Shown here in pieces: positions 14,083-27,205 of a DNA stretch of 64,000 nt. The DNA is taken from positions 5,104,194-5,168,193 of the forward strand of contig NZ_ML123034.1 in NCBI RefSeq assembly GCF_003846185.1, written 5' to 3'. Below the pieces are notes generated by a model. It was not told where the DNA came from and ran no database searches. It saw only the letters and a list, made by a program, of their open reading frames with translations. Source of the stretch: Streptomyces sp. ADI96-02. Lineage in GTDB: Bacteria > Actinomycetota > Actinomycetes > Streptomycetales > Streptomycetaceae. The translations under genes were made by a program, and so were the position numbers. The first letter of the stretch is position 1. Each line of letters opens with the position of its first letter.

Positions 14083-15564
14083 ATGCCCGAACGCCGTACC
14101 GTCGCCCTTGTCACTCTTGGCTGCGCCCGTAACGAGGTGGACTCGGAGGAGCTTGCAGGCCGCTTGGCAGCGGACGGCTGGGACCTCGTCGAGGATGCCT
14201 CCGACGCGGATGTCGCAGTCGTCAACACCTGTGGGTTCGTCGAAGCCGCCAAGAAGGACTCCGTCGACGCCCTGCTCGAAGCGAACGATCTGAAGGACCA
14301 CGGCCGCACGCAGGCCGTCGTCGCCGTCGGCTGCATGGCCGAGCGCTACGGCAAGGACCTCGCCGAGGCCCTGCCCGAGGCGGACGGCGTCCTCGGCTTC
14401 GACGACTACGCCGACATCTCCGACCGGCTCCAGACGATCCTCAACGGCGGCATCCACGCCTCGCACACCCCCCGCGACCGCCGCAAGCTGCTGCCGATCA
14501 GCCCCGCCGAACGGCAGGACGCGGCCGTCGCGCTCCCCGGCCACGCGCAGGAGGCGCCCGCCCCGGCGCCCGAGGACCTTCCCGCGGGCGTCGCACCGGT
14601 CTCCGGACCGCGCGCGCCGCTGCGCCGCCGGCTCGGCACCAGCCCCGTCGCCTCGGTGAAGCTGGCCTCCGGCTGCGACCGCCGCTGCTCCTTCTGCGCC
14701 ATCCCCTCCTTCCGCGGCTCGTTCATCTCGCGACGGCCCTCGGACGTCCTCCAGGAGACCCGCTGGCTGGCCGAGCAGGGCGTCAAGGAGGTCATGCTCG
14801 TCTCCGAGAACAACACCTCCTACGGCAAGGACCTCGGCGACATCCGGCTCCTGGAGACCCTGCTGCCGGAGCTGGCCGACGTGGACGGGATCGAGCGGAT
14901 CCGGGTCAGCTACCTCCAGCCCGCCGAGATGCGCCCCGGACTCATCGACGTCCTCACCTCGACGCCGAAGGTCGCCCCGTACTTCGACCTCTCCTTCCAG
15001 CACTCCGCCCCCGGCGTGCTCCGCGCGATGCGCCGCTTCGGCGACACCGACCGCTTCCTGGAGCTGCTGGACACCATCCGGAGCAAGGCCCCCGAGGCGG
15101 GTGCGCGGTCCAACTTCATCGTCGGCTTCCCCGGCGAGAGCGAGGCCGACCTCGCCGAGCTGGAACGCTTCCTCACCGGTGCGCGGCTCGACGCCATCGG
15201 CGTCTTCGGCTACTCGGACGAGGAGGGCACCGAGGCCGTCGGCTACGAGAACAAGCTGCATGCCGACGTCATCGCCGAGCGGCTCGCCCACATCTCCCAG
15301 CTGGCCGAGGAACTGACCTCCCAGCGGGCCGAGGAGCGGGTCGGCGAGACGCTCCAGGTCCTCGTGGAGTCGGTCGAATCGGAGGAGGACGGCGAGGTCG
15401 CGATCGGCCGCGCCGCCCACCAGGCCCCCGAAACGGACGGGCAGGTGGTCTTCACCACACGCGAGGGACTCGTACCGGGCCGTATGGTCGAGGCAAAGGC
15501 AGTGGGCACCGAGGGCGTCGACCTGGTGGCCGAACACCACGAGCTTGCGGAGGTAGCCAGATGA
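14083..15564 (+). CDS. rimO: ribosomal protein S12 methylthiotransferase RimO
   Basis: A 493-residue radical-SAM methylthiotransferase that modifies an aspartate of ribosomal protein S12. The UPF0004 domain has its three cluster cysteines in TLGCARNEVDSE, VVNTCGFV and VGCMAERYG. The radical-SAM motif CDRRCSFC gives C198, C202 and C205. A C-terminal TRAM domain ends the protein. About 45 extra residues (ALPGHAQEAPAPAPED region) lie between the first two domains, typical of actinobacterial versions. TAGTCT lies 7 nt before the ATG with no Shine-Dalgarno, so the mRNA is probably leaderless. It overlaps pgsA by ATGA, giving a rimO-pgsA-cinA operon. Confidence 0.93.
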   Translation: MPERRTVALVTLGCARNEVDSEELAGRLAADGWDLVEDASDADVAVVNTCGFVEAAKKDSVDALLEANDLKDHGRTQAVVAVGCMAERYGKDLAEALPEADGVLGFDDYADISDRLQTILNGGIHASHTPRDRRKLLPISPAERQDAAVALPGHAQEAPAPAPEDLPAGVAPVSGPRAPLRRRLGTSPVASVKLASGCDRRCSFCAIPSFRGSFISRRPSDVLQETRWLAEQGVKEVMLVSENNTSYGKDLGDIRLLETLLPELADVDGIERIRVSYLQPAEMRPGLIDVLTSTPKVAPYFDLSFQHSAPGVLRAMRRFGDTDRFLELLDTIRSKAPEAGARSNFIVGFPGESEADLAELERFLTGARLDAIGVFGYSDEEGTEAVGYENKLHADVIAERLAHISQLAEELTSQRAEERVGETLQVLVESVESEEDGEVAIGRAAHQAPETDGQVVFTTREGLVPGRMVEAKAVGTEGVDLVAEHHELAEVAR

Positions 15565-16460
15565 CGGGAGTCCCGGCATCCGCGGCAGGCGGCACCGGCG
15601 CGAAACCGGTCCGCGGCGGCGAGCTGGGCCCTGCGGCCGTCAACCAGGCCGGCCTGTGGAACATCGCCAACATCCTGACCATGGTGCGTCTGCTGCTCGT
15701 CCCGGCCTTCGTCCTGCTGCTGCTCCACAACGGCGGATACGACCCGGTCTGGCGCTCCTTCGCCTGGGCGGCCTTCGCCGTGGCGATGATCACCGACCTG
15801 TTCGACGGCCATCTGGCGCGGACGTACAACCTGGTCACGGACTTCGGGAAGATCGCCGACCCGATCGCCGACAAGGCGATCATGGGCGCGGCCCTCGTCT
15901 GCCTGTCCCTCCTCGGCGACCTGCCCTGGTGGATCACCGGCGTGATCCTCGCCCGTGAGCTGGGCATCACGCTCATGCGGTTCTGGGTGATCCGGCTCGC
16001 GGTGATCCCGGCCAGCCGCGGCGGGAAGCTCAAGACGCTGGCCCAGGGAACGGCGGTCGGGATGTACGTCCTGGTGCTCACCGGCCCGCTGGCCACCTTG
16101 CGCTTCTGGGTGATGATGATCGCCGTGGCACTGACGGTCGTCACCGGGCTCGACTACGTCCGCCAGGCCGTCGTGCTGCGCCGGCTGGGCATCGCCGCGG
16201 AGCGCGTGGCCGCCGCGCGGGCCGCGCAGGCGCTCCAGGAGGCGGCCGAGGCGCTCGGCGCCGTCGGGGACGCCGGGGCCGCGGGAGCTGCCGGGGCTGT
16301 GCGGACTCCCGCGGCCGGCGGGTCCACCGCGGTGACGCCCGCCCTCCGCCCGCACCGCGCGACGGGCGGCACGGGCCGGGGCGGCTCCGGGACGGCATCC
16401 GGGCGCGGGGAGGACCGAGAGGCCGCCGAGGCGCGCGACGCCGCGGAAGCCGAGCGGTGA
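15561..16460 (+). CDS. pgsA: CDP-diacylglycerol-glycerol-3-phosphate 3-phosphatidyltransferase
   Basis: A 299-residue membrane enzyme of the CDP-alcohol phosphatidyltransferase family, forming phosphatidylglycerophosphate on the path to phosphatidylglycerol and cardiolipin. The signature is complete in DLFDGHLAR and DFGKIADPIADK. Several hydrophobic helices span residues 35-205. About 95 C-terminal residues are Ala/Gly/Arg-rich, not part of the fold, and probably disordered. The start overlaps the rimO stop by 4 nt and the end overlaps cinA by 4 nt, so translation is coupled. Assignment to PgsA rather than another CDP-alcohol transferase rests on sequence and on the conserved actinobacterial context beside ftsK, cinA and clgR. 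Confidence 0.88.
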   Translation: MTGVPASAAGGTGAKPVRGGELGPAAVNQAGLWNIANILTMVRLLLVPAFVLLLLHNGGYDPVWRSFAWAAFAVAMITDLFDGHLARTYNLVTDFGKIADPIADKAIMGAALVCLSLLGDLPWWITGVILARELGITLMRFWVIRLAVIPASRGGKLKTLAQGTAVGMYVLVLTGPLATLRFWVMMIAVALTVVTGLDYVRQAVVLRRLGIAAERVAAARAAQALQEAAEALGAVGDAGAAGAAGAVRTPAAGGSTAVTPALRPHRATGGTGRGGSGTASGRGEDREAAEARDAAEAER

Positions 16461-16966
16461 CGGACGCCGCCCGTGTGCTGCGGACGCTGGTGGAGCGCGG
16501 CGAGACGCTGGCTGTCGCCGAGTCCCTGACCGGCGGCCTGGTGGCGGCGGAACTCACGTCCGTCGCCGGAGCCTCGGCCTGCTTCAAGGGGTCCGTGACG
16601 GCGTACGCGACGCACCTCAAGAGGGATGTGCTCGGCGTCGACGGGAGCCTGCTGGCCCGGCGCGGAGCGGTGGACGCCGAGGTCGCGCGGCAGATGGCGG
16701 CCGGGGTGCGCCGTGTCCTCGACGCGGACTGGGGCATCGCCACCACGGGCGTCGCGGGTCCGCAGGAGCAGGACGGCCGGCCCGTGGGCACGGTCTACGT
16801 CGCGGTCTCGGGACCTTTGGACGTCGAGAAAGTGTCCGAGCTGCGGTTGAATGGTGGAAGGGCGGAAATCCGTCGAGAGAGTGTGCGAAGCGTCCTCGAA
16901 CTGCTCGCGGGCGAACTCGGCGGAAACGCGCGGGCACAGGATACGGAACACTACGGGGGGATTTGA
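16457..16966 (+). CDS. cinA: CinA-family nicotinamide-nucleotide amidohydrolase (PncC type)
   Basis: A 169-residue single-domain CinA C-terminal protein that deamidates NMN to nicotinate mononucleotide in NAD recycling. The conserved ESLTGGLVAAELTSVAG and GVAGPQEQDGRPVGTV blocks are present; the N-terminal molybdopterin-like domain of long CinA proteins is absent, as normal in this family. The GTG overlaps the pgsA stop (GTGA). Biochemical activity is inferred from the family. Confidence 0.88.
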   Translation: MTDAARVLRTLVERGETLAVAESLTGGLVAAELTSVAGASACFKGSVTAYATHLKRDVLGVDGSLLARRGAVDAEVARQMAAGVRRVLDADWGIATTGVAGPQEQDGRPVGTVYVAVSGPLDVEKVSELRLNGGRAEIRRESVRSVLELLAGELGGNARAQDTEHYGGI

Positions 16967-17075
16967 TGTTTACAGCCCTGAGTGAACACGACATCGCGCC
17001 CCGCACCGCCGCAGCACAAGGCGGTACGGTAGGGCGTGAAGGATGCGGCTACGCGGTCCGAGGAGGGAGCCACCG

Positions 17076-17459
17076 ATGATTCTGCTCCGTCGCCTGCTGG
17101 GTGACGTGCTGCGTCGGCAGCGCCAGCGCCAAGGCCGTACTCTGCGCGAAGTCTCCTCGTCCGCCCGGGTCTCGCTCGGTTATCTCTCCGAGGTGGAGCG
17201 GGGGCAGAAGGAGGCATCCTCCGAGCTGCTCTCCGCGATTTGCGACGCGCTTGACGTACGGATGTCCGAACTCATGCGTGAGGTGAGCGACGAGCTCTCG
17301 CTCGCTGAGCTGGCCGAGTCGGCGGCAGCCAGTGATCCGGTACCAGTACCGGTGCGCCCCATGCTCAACTCCGTCTCCGTCTCTTCGGTGGCAGGTGTGC
17401 CGTCGGGCCGGGTGACGATCAAGGCGCCCGCGGAAGCGGTGGACGTCGTCGCCGCCTGA
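17076..17459 (+). CDS. clgR: transcriptional activator ClgR of clp protease genes
   Basis: A 127-residue XRE-type regulator. The helix-turn-helix spans about residues 8-65 (TLREVSSSARVSLGYLSEVE). In Streptomyces, corynebacteria and mycobacteria ClgR activates clpP, clpC and lon genes and lies just downstream of pgsA/cinA, exactly as here. The protein ends in VDVVAA: a C-terminal Ala-Ala is the known recognition tail by which ClpP proteases degrade ClgR, forming a feedback loop. The ATG at 17076 follows GAGGAGGGAG (17059-17068) by 7 nt; the upstream ATG at 17043 lacks one. I saw no convincing ClgR box upstream. Confidence 0.88.
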   Translation: MILLRRLLGDVLRRQRQRQGRTLREVSSSARVSLGYLSEVERGQKEASSELLSAICDALDVRMSELMREVSDELSLAELAESAAASDPVPVPVRPMLNSVSVSSVAGVPSGRVTIKAPAEAVDVVAA

Positions 17460-17482
17460 TCAGCGCGGCACGTGCTCGACCG

Positions 17483-17519
17483 GAATCCCGGTCGGCCCCA
17501 CTGGGGCCGGCCGGGATTC
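17483..17519 (+). terminator. clgR terminator
   Basis: GAATCCCGG and CGGCCCC pair with GGGGCCG and CCGGGATTC, one mismatch, around the loop ACT. It starts 24 bp after the clgR stop and is followed by TCTCGTGTGTG. Confidence 0.8.
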
Positions 17520-17668
17520 TCGTGTGTGAGAAGCCGTGAAGCGGGCAGGCGGAGGTCAAGGCCAACATGACCGTTTTAGTTCATATGTGCCATCGTAGAT
17601 GGTGCACGGAAACGGTCAGCGACAAGCCTGACGACGTTCAGCAGGACGCATGACGGATGGAGAAGTGC

Positions 17669-18139
17669 ATGTCTGTGGTGAAGAGCCCGTTGTCCGAGAG
17701 CGATCTCAAGCTCGTCGGAGGCGCGCTTCAGGGCGCGCTCGTCGACCTGGTGGACCTCTCCCTCGTGGCCAAGCAGGTCCACTGGAACGTGGTCGGACCG
17801 CGCTTCAGGTCGGTGCACCTCCAACTCGACGATGTCGTGGTCACGGCGCGGCAGCACTCCGACACGGTCGCCGAACGCGCATCGGCCCTCGGCGTCAACC
17901 CCGACGGACGCTCGGGAACCATCGCGAAGGAGACCGCCATCCGGTCCGCGCCGGACGGCTGGATCAAGGACACCGACGCGGTGCGGGCCCTCGTGGACGC
18001 CCTGGGCGTGGTCATCAGCCGGATGCGGGAGCGTATCGAGGTGACCGACGAGCCGGATCCCGTCACCCAGGACATCCTGATCGCACTGACGGCGGACCTG
18101 GAGAAGCACGCCTGGATGTTCCAGGCCGAGAGCGCCTGA
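17669..18139 (+). CDS. dpsB: Dps-family iron-storage and DNA-protection protein (DpsB-like)
   Basis: A 156-residue ferritin-like protein. The dinuclear ferroxidase signature is intact: KQVHWNVVGPRF gives the first His, VHLQLDD the second His and Asp, and SDTVAERASALG the acidic Asp and Glu. Dps dodecamers oxidise and store iron and compact DNA under stress. S. coelicolor has three; this position beside clgR corresponds to its dpsB, from memory. Start at 17669 is preferred because GGAG lies 6 nt upstream; an in-frame ATG at 17657 is less well placed. The next gene, a CsbD-like protein, begins 18 bp downstream, suggesting a stress operon. Confidence 0.88.
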   Translation: MSVVKSPLSESDLKLVGGALQGALVDLVDLSLVAKQVHWNVVGPRFRSVHLQLDDVVVTARQHSDTVAERASALGVNPDGRSGTIAKETAIRSAPDGWIKDTDAVRALVDALGVVISRMRERIEVTDEPDPVTQDILIALTADLEKHAWMFQAESA

Positions 18140-18157
18140 GCGGAAGGAAGCGAGATC

Positions 18158-18352
18158 ATGAGCGGTAAGGACAACGCCGTGGACAAGCTCAAGGGCAAGG
18201 GCAAGGAGGCCGTCGGCAAGCTCACCGGCGACCGCCGCAAGGAGTCCGAGGGCAAGGCCGACCAGGCCAGGGCCGGAGCCAAGGACAAGGTGGACGAGGT
18301 CGGCGACCGCGCCAAGGGCGTCAAGGACTCGCTCCGCCGGGACGACGACTGA
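18158..18352 (+). CDS. CsbD-family general stress protein
   Basis: A 64-residue, Lys/Asp/Gly-rich, very hydrophilic protein of the CsbD type with the repeated KGKGKEAVGKLTGD and KADQARAGAKDKVDEV helices. CsbD proteins are abundant stress-induced proteins under SigB control in Bacillus; their biochemical role is unknown. GGAAGGAAG precedes the ATG by 7 nt. Cotranscription with dpsB and the nearby osaABC system make an osmotic or general stress role reasonable, by inference. Confidence 0.85.
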   Translation: MSGKDNAVDKLKGKGKEAVGKLTGDRRKESEGKADQARAGAKDKVDEVGDRAKGVKDSLRRDDD

Positions 18353-18381
18353 CAGCCCCGCAGCAGGAGCAGTAGTGCCGC

Positions 18382-18410
18382 AGTGCCCCCGCCGTGACGG
18401 CGGGGGCACT
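18382..18410. terminator. terminator after the dps-csbD unit
   Basis: AGTGCCCCCGCCGT and its exact complement flank a single G: a 14-bp stem with an almost absent loop, 29 bp after the stop codon of the CsbD gene. Confidence 0.82.
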
Positions 18411-18568
18411 GGTGCGTGGGTCTTCCCGGTCTTCCTGGCCTCCTTGACCTCTTCTGTGGTGGGTCCTGGTCGCGGCCCGCTCCCGCTTCCGGTCTCTCCG
18501 CCTCTGGATGCAGTGAGGTGGGTGCCAGGGGAAACTGCCGGAAACGACGTCGGTCGCGGGAGGCAGCC

Positions 18569-18808
18569 ATGGGATGGCGATGGGTGCCGGCGCTGGTCCT
18601 CGGCGGTCTGTGGTGGTGGGCGGTGCTGCGGCTCGTCCTGGAGCCGGATCGTGCCGGGGTGGTGGAGGGCGCGGTGGCGGCGGGCGGCTGGGGGCTGAGC
18701 CTGCTGCCCGTGCACGTGAGGGCCTGGCGGCGGCCGGTGAGCAGCGGTGCGCGGCCTACCAGGGCATGGCCACGCCGCCGTTCGGGCGGAGGATCTGGCC
18801 GGTCGTGA
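18569..18808 (+). CDS. small predicted membrane protein
   Basis: A 79-residue product, not recognised. Residues 1-22 are strongly hydrophobic and Trp-rich (MGWRWVPALVLGGLWWWAVL), and about 32-50 (VVEGAVAAGGWGLSLLPVHV) form a second possible segment; the Arg/Pro/Ser tail is hydrophilic. GGGAGG (18558-18563) lies 5 nt before the ATG. Its 3' end overlaps the convergent SDR gene by 53 bp, so the tail is less certain than the head. I recall similar short proteins in other Streptomyces but cannot verify it. Confidence 0.5.
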   Translation: MGWRWVPALVLGGLWWWAVLRLVLEPDRAGVVEGAVAAGGWGLSLLPVHVRAWRRPVSSGARPTRAWPRRRSGGGSGRS

Positions 18809-19647
18809 AGGAGGAGGCGTCGGATGCCAGGTGCAGCACCGTGTGCGCCACGTCCTCCGGCTCGCCGACCCGGCCCAGGGGCGACAACCGGGCCATGACC
18901 GCTTCCGTGCGCCGCTTCCGCTCGGGATCGGGTCCGGCCTCCCGGCTGCCGGTCCCGCGCCGGTCGCGCTCCGGCCCGGCCGTCGGCCGTCGGCCGTCCG
19001 CCGCCGCCGCCGTGGCCGCCGGCGCCGTCTCCGCTCGGCCGGCGCCCGTCGGTGTCGTGCATGCCGTTCATCGGCGTACGGATCCAGCCCGGGGCGACCG
19101 CGTTCACTCGTATGGAGTACGGCCCCAGTTCGGTGGCGAGCGTCCTGGTGAGCTGGACCACGGCGGCCTTCGCCGCGCTGTAGCAGAGCAGGCCGGCGAC
19201 GGCGGAGTCCACGGCTCCGGACGCCATCGTGATCAGGGATCCCGGGACCGAGCGAGCGATCATGTCGCGGGCTACCTCCTGGCAGGCGTACAGCACTCCG
19301 GAGAAGTTGACCGCCAGTACTCGGGCCAGATCCTCGTCCCGGGTCTCCAGGACGCTGCTGGTGTGCATGACGCCGGCCGAGGCGACCAGGATGTCGACGC
19401 CTCCTGCCGCGCGGACGGCGTCGCGGACCTGCCCGCGGTCGGTGACGTCGAGCGGGTGGCTGCGGGCGCTGCGGCCCGTGGCGGTGATGAGTTCGTACGT
19501 GCGGCGCAGGCCCTCCTCGTCGCGGTCGGCGCAGTGGACGATCGCGCCGGCCTCCGCCAGAAGTTCGGCGCTCGCCCTGCCGATGCCGCTCGCCGCGCCG
19601 GTGACGAACGCCGAGCGGCCCGTGAGGTCGTACGCGGACAGACCCAT
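18756..19647 (-). pseudogene. frameshifted short-chain dehydrogenase/reductase
   Basis: A classical SDR. The ATG at 19647 opens a Rossmann fold with TGAASGIG, then NAG-equivalent VASAGVM, catalytic Ser in ITMASGAV and YSAAK, and VAPGWIRTPMN. In that frame the sequence then becomes low-complexity and runs on without a stop far past the gene. The expected C-terminus (RLSPLGRVGEPEDVAHTVL onward to NGGVAMPW and a TAG at 18756-18758) is in another frame. The span is 892 bp, one base over a multiple of three. The shift falls at a GGCCGTC heptamer tandem (18978-18998); removing one unit would give an intact 294-residue protein. TACGGT lies 6 nt before the ATG, suggesting a leaderless mRNA. It may be a real frameshift, a slippage-prone locus, or a sequencing error. 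Confidence 0.75.
18978..18998. repeat. three tandem GGCCGTC heptamers inside the SDR gene
   Basis: Three perfect consecutive copies of GGCCGTC lie where the SDR reading frame changes. A (CCG)n-like tract follows at about 18998-19012, which is frame-neutral. A heptamer gain or loss shifts the frame by one. Confidence 0.8.
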
Positions 19648-19694
19648 GACGGGACCGTACGACCAGATCTGACGGTGCGTCAACTGGCGTGGTG

Positions 19695-20555
19695 TCAGGG
19701 AGTCGGTCCCGACTGGCAGCCGGGGCACCAGTAGGTGGGGCGGTCGTCCTGGTCGGCCGCGCGGATCGTGGCTCCGCAGCGCAGGCAGGGGCGGTGGGCC
19801 CGGCCGTAGACGTACAGCCGCTCCTGGACGCGCGGCGGCGGTGTGCGGCGGCTTCCGGAGGAGGCGCCCGCCGCCGGGGCAGCGGTGGGCCGGGCCCGTA
19901 GTTCGGCGGGGATGGTGGTGGTGCGCGCGAGGCGGTCGCGGTTGGCGTGGAGCAGTCGTTCGGCCGCGGTGACCAGGAGTGCGAGGACGCCGTCGGGGAG
20001 GGCGGCGACGGGCAGCCAGGGGGTGACCCGGGCCAGGAAGCACAGCTCGCATTTGTAGACGTTGCCGATGCCCGCGAGGTTGCGCTGGTCCAGCAGTGCC
20101 TCGCCGAGCGGGCGGTCCGGCGTGGCGAGGAGCCGTTCCAGGGCGAGGGCGGGATCCCAGTCCGGGCCCAGGAGGTCGGGCCCGAGGTGCCCGACGACCT
20201 GCTGCTCGTCCGCGGTGCGCAGCAGTTCGAGCACGGGGAGCCGGTAGCCGACGGCGGTGTGCTCGGTATTGCCGAGGACGGCACGGATCTGGTGCCCCGG
20301 ACCGCCGCGCCAGCGCTCGCCCGCCGCGTACACCCGCCAGGCTCCGTCCATCCGGAGGTGGCTGTGCAGCGTGAGGCCGCCGTCGATCCGGGTCAGAAGG
20401 TGCTTGCCGCGGGCGGTGACGTCCAGGACCGTGCGGCCGACGAGGTCGGCGGTGGCGAACCGGGGGACGCGCAGATCGGCCTGGGTCAGCACCCGCCCCG
20501 CCAGCGCGGCGTGCAGACGCGCGGCGGTCTGTAGGACGGTGTCTCCTTCGGGCAT
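19695..20555 (-). CDS. nei: Fpg/Nei-family DNA glycosylase (endonuclease VIII type)
   Basis: A 286-residue bifunctional glycosylase/AP lyase of base excision repair. The N-terminal MPEGDTVLQTA supplies the catalytic Pro2 and Glu3 after Met removal and is typical of Nei rather than Fpg. The H2TH region includes LLDQRNLAGIGNVYKCELCF, and the C-terminal zinc finger has CLRCG and WCPGC. Substrate preference (oxidised pyrimidines) is by family. It lies 38 bp downstream of lhr on the same strand; the pair is conserved in actinobacteria and probably cotranscribed. A GGAGG immediately precedes the ATG. Confidence 0.92.
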   Translation of the reverse strand: MPEGDTVLQTAARLHAALAGRVLTQADLRVPRFATADLVGRTVLDVTARGKHLLTRIDGGLTLHSHLRMDGAWRVYAAGERWRGGPGHQIRAVLGNTEHTAVGYRLPVLELLRTADEQQVVGHLGPDLLGPDWDPALALERLLATPDRPLGEALLDQRNLAGIGNVYKCELCFLARVTPWLPVAALPDGVLALLVTAAERLLHANRDRLARTTTIPAELRARPTAAPAAGASSGSRRTPPPRVQERLYVYGRAHRPCLRCGATIRAADQDDRPTYWCPGCQSGPTP

Positions 20556-20593
20556 GCCTCCATGATGTCGGGTCGGCGACGACCGCGCGGGGC

Positions 20594-25303
<4,710 letters not shown>

Positions 25304-25395
25304 CGTGCACCCCGGCACTGACAACCGGCCCGTGACACCGCCAGGCGCCGCCCCTCGGGCCGCGTAGCACGGCCGGGACCTGCGAGAATGCGGGT

Positions 25396-26304
25396 ATGTC
25401 CGGAGTGGGTGGCCCGCGTGAATGGGCGAGGCACTGGCAGTACGCCGAGTTGCCCGACCTCGATCTCCTGCGCGCCCGCTACGTCCGCCACACCTTTCCC
25501 CGGCACAGCCACGAGGGCTACGTCTTCGGAGCGGTCACCCGGGGCGCGGAGGACGTCGGGCTGCCGGGCGGCACCGTGCGCGCGGTCCCGGGCACCGTCG
25601 TGATGATCAACCCCGAGGTGCCGCACACCGCACGCTCCGGGACGCCGGACGGCTGGGTGTACGCCACGCTGTACCCCTCGGCACGGGTCGTCAACGCGAT
25701 CGCCGCCGAGGTGACGCCCTTGCGCGGCACGGTCGGCTTCGTCCGGACCAGCGTGGTGGACCCGTACGCCTCCCGGCTGATCAACGGGGTGCACCGGGCC
25801 GCGGAGGAGGGCAACGCCCTGGCGGCGGACAGTCTGCTGCGCGTGGTGGTCGCCCGGCTCCTCGACCGGCACGGCAGCCCGCTGCCCCTTCTCGCGCCCC
25901 GCGCCGGGAGCGCCCGCGACGCCGTACGCGCCCGTGCCGCGCTGGAGGAGCGGATGGCCGCGCCACCCACGCTGGAGGCGCTGGCCGCCGAGCTGGACAC
26001 CAGTTCGTTCGCGCTGCTCAGGGCCTTCAAGAAGGAGTACGGCATGCCGCCCCACACCTGGCTCACCGACGCCCGGGTCCGGCGGGCCCGCCGCATGCTC
26101 GACGCGGGTGCCGCTCCCGCCGACGTGGCCGCGACCGTCGGCTTCACGGACCAGCCGCACCTCAACCGCCACTTCACCCGGATCGTCGGCGTACCGCCCG
26201 GCGCGTACCAGCGCGAGCGCGCCGTGCACCGGCGCGCACCCGCACGGGCATACAGGCCCGCACCTGCAAGAACGTACAAGACGGGGCCCGGTACGTCCCC
26301 GTAG
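25396..26304 (+). CDS. AraC-family regulator, likely of azlCD
   Basis: A 302-residue regulator with an N-terminal cupin-like AraC ligand-binding domain (about 20-165, with HTFPRHSHEGYVFGAVTRG) and a C-terminal double HTH (about 185-280, including VAATVGFTDQPHLNRHFTRI). The last 20 residues are basic and low-complexity. It is 10 bp from azlC on the same strand, and AraC regulators of this kind commonly sit beside LysE- or AzlC-type amino-acid exporters, so control of azlCD by an amino acid is inferred. GAGAAT lies 6 nt before the ATG with no Shine-Dalgarno, suggesting a leaderless mRNA. Confidence 0.85.
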   Translation: MSGVGGPREWARHWQYAELPDLDLLRARYVRHTFPRHSHEGYVFGAVTRGAEDVGLPGGTVRAVPGTVVMINPEVPHTARSGTPDGWVYATLYPSARVVNAIAAEVTPLRGTVGFVRTSVVDPYASRLINGVHRAAEEGNALAADSLLRVVVARLLDRHGSPLPLLAPRAGSARDAVRARAALEERMAAPPTLEALAAELDTSSFALLRAFKKEYGMPPHTWLTDARVRRARRMLDAGAAPADVAATVGFTDQPHLNRHFTRIVGVPPGAYQRERAVHRRAPARAYRPAPARTYKTGPGTSP

Positions 26305-26314
26305 CGTTCCGGGC

Positions 26315-27205
26315 GTGGCAGAACAGACAGCACCCCCGGGGAGCGCCGGCGCGACCGGCGCCCCGCCCCGCCCGCCGGCCGAGGACGCCCGCCCGGAGAA
26401 GCCGGACGCGGCCGTCGTCCGGGACGCGCTTGGCGTCGGCATAGCCGTCGGCCTCTCCGGATTCGCCTTCGGCGTCACCTCAGCCGGCTCCGGGCTCAGC
26501 CTGCTCCAGACCTGCGCCCTGAGCCTCCTCGTCTTCACCGGCGCCTCGCAGTTCGCCCTGGTCGGCGCGCTGGCGGCGGGCGGCAACCCGTACACCGCGG
26601 CGGCCGGGGCGTTCTTCCTCGGCATCAGGAACGCCTTCTACGGCCTGCGGCTCTCCCAGCTCCTCGCGCTTCCCCGCCCCGTACGGCCGTTCGCCGCCCA
26701 GTGGGTGATCGACGAGACGACGGCGGTCACCCTGGCCCAGCCCACCCGGCGGGCGGCCCGCATCGGGTTCACGGTCACCGGGATCACCCTGTACGTGCTG
26801 TGGAACCTCACCACCCTGGTGGGCGCCCTGGGCGCCGAGGCGCTGGGCGACACCGACGCCTGGGGCCTGGACGCGGCGAGCCCCGCGGTCTTCCTCGCGC
26901 TGCTGGCGCCGATGCTCAGGAGCACCGTCGAACGCGTCACGGCCGGACTCGCGGTACTGCTGGCGTTGACGCTGCTGCCCGTCCTGCCCGCGGGCCTACC
27001 GGTCCTCCTGTCGGCGCTCGCCGCACCCGTCGTCCTGTTCCTCATGGGCCGGACCGGACCGGGGGCGGACACCGCCGACCGGGCGGGCGGCGCGGACGCG
27101 GATGCGGATGCGGATGGGGAGAAGGCGACATCGCTGCGGCGGGAGCCGGAGCAGGCGGAGCAGATGCCGGAGCAGGCGGAGCGGAAGAACGAGGAGCGCG
27201 CGTGA
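26315..27205 (+). CDS. azlC: AzlC-family branched-chain amino-acid exporter, large subunit
   Basis: A 296-residue polytopic membrane protein. The AzlC core starts at about residue 28 (AVVRDALGVGIAVGLSGFAFG), with FTGASQFALVGALAAGG and FFLGIRNAFYGLRLS, and contains about six hydrophobic helices. An N-terminal Pro/Ala tail and a C-terminal tail with Asp/Glu repeats (DADADADGE, EQAEQ) are disordered. With AzlD it exports leucine, isoleucine, valine or analogues. The GTG at 26315 is preceded by TAGCGT 7 nt upstream, so it may also have its own leaderless promoter. It overlaps azlD by GTGA. Confidence 0.88.
   Translation: MAEQTAPPGSAGATGAPPRPPAEDARPEKPDAAVVRDALGVGIAVGLSGFAFGVTSAGSGLSLLQTCALSLLVFTGASQFALVGALAAGGNPYTAAAGAFFLGIRNAFYGLRLSQLLALPRPVRPFAAQWVIDETTAVTLAQPTRRAARIGFTVTGITLYVLWNLTTLVGALGAEALGDTDAWGLDAASPAVFLALLAPMLRSTVERVTAGLAVLLALTLLPVLPAGLPVLLSALAAPVVLFLMGRTGPGADTADRAGGADADADADGEKATSLRREPEQAEQMPEQAERKNEERA

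Noticed and set aside
16967..17075. ClgR autoregulatory box upstream of clgR
   Set aside because: I looked for GTTCGC-N5-GCG; the nearest sequences differ at several positions on both strands.
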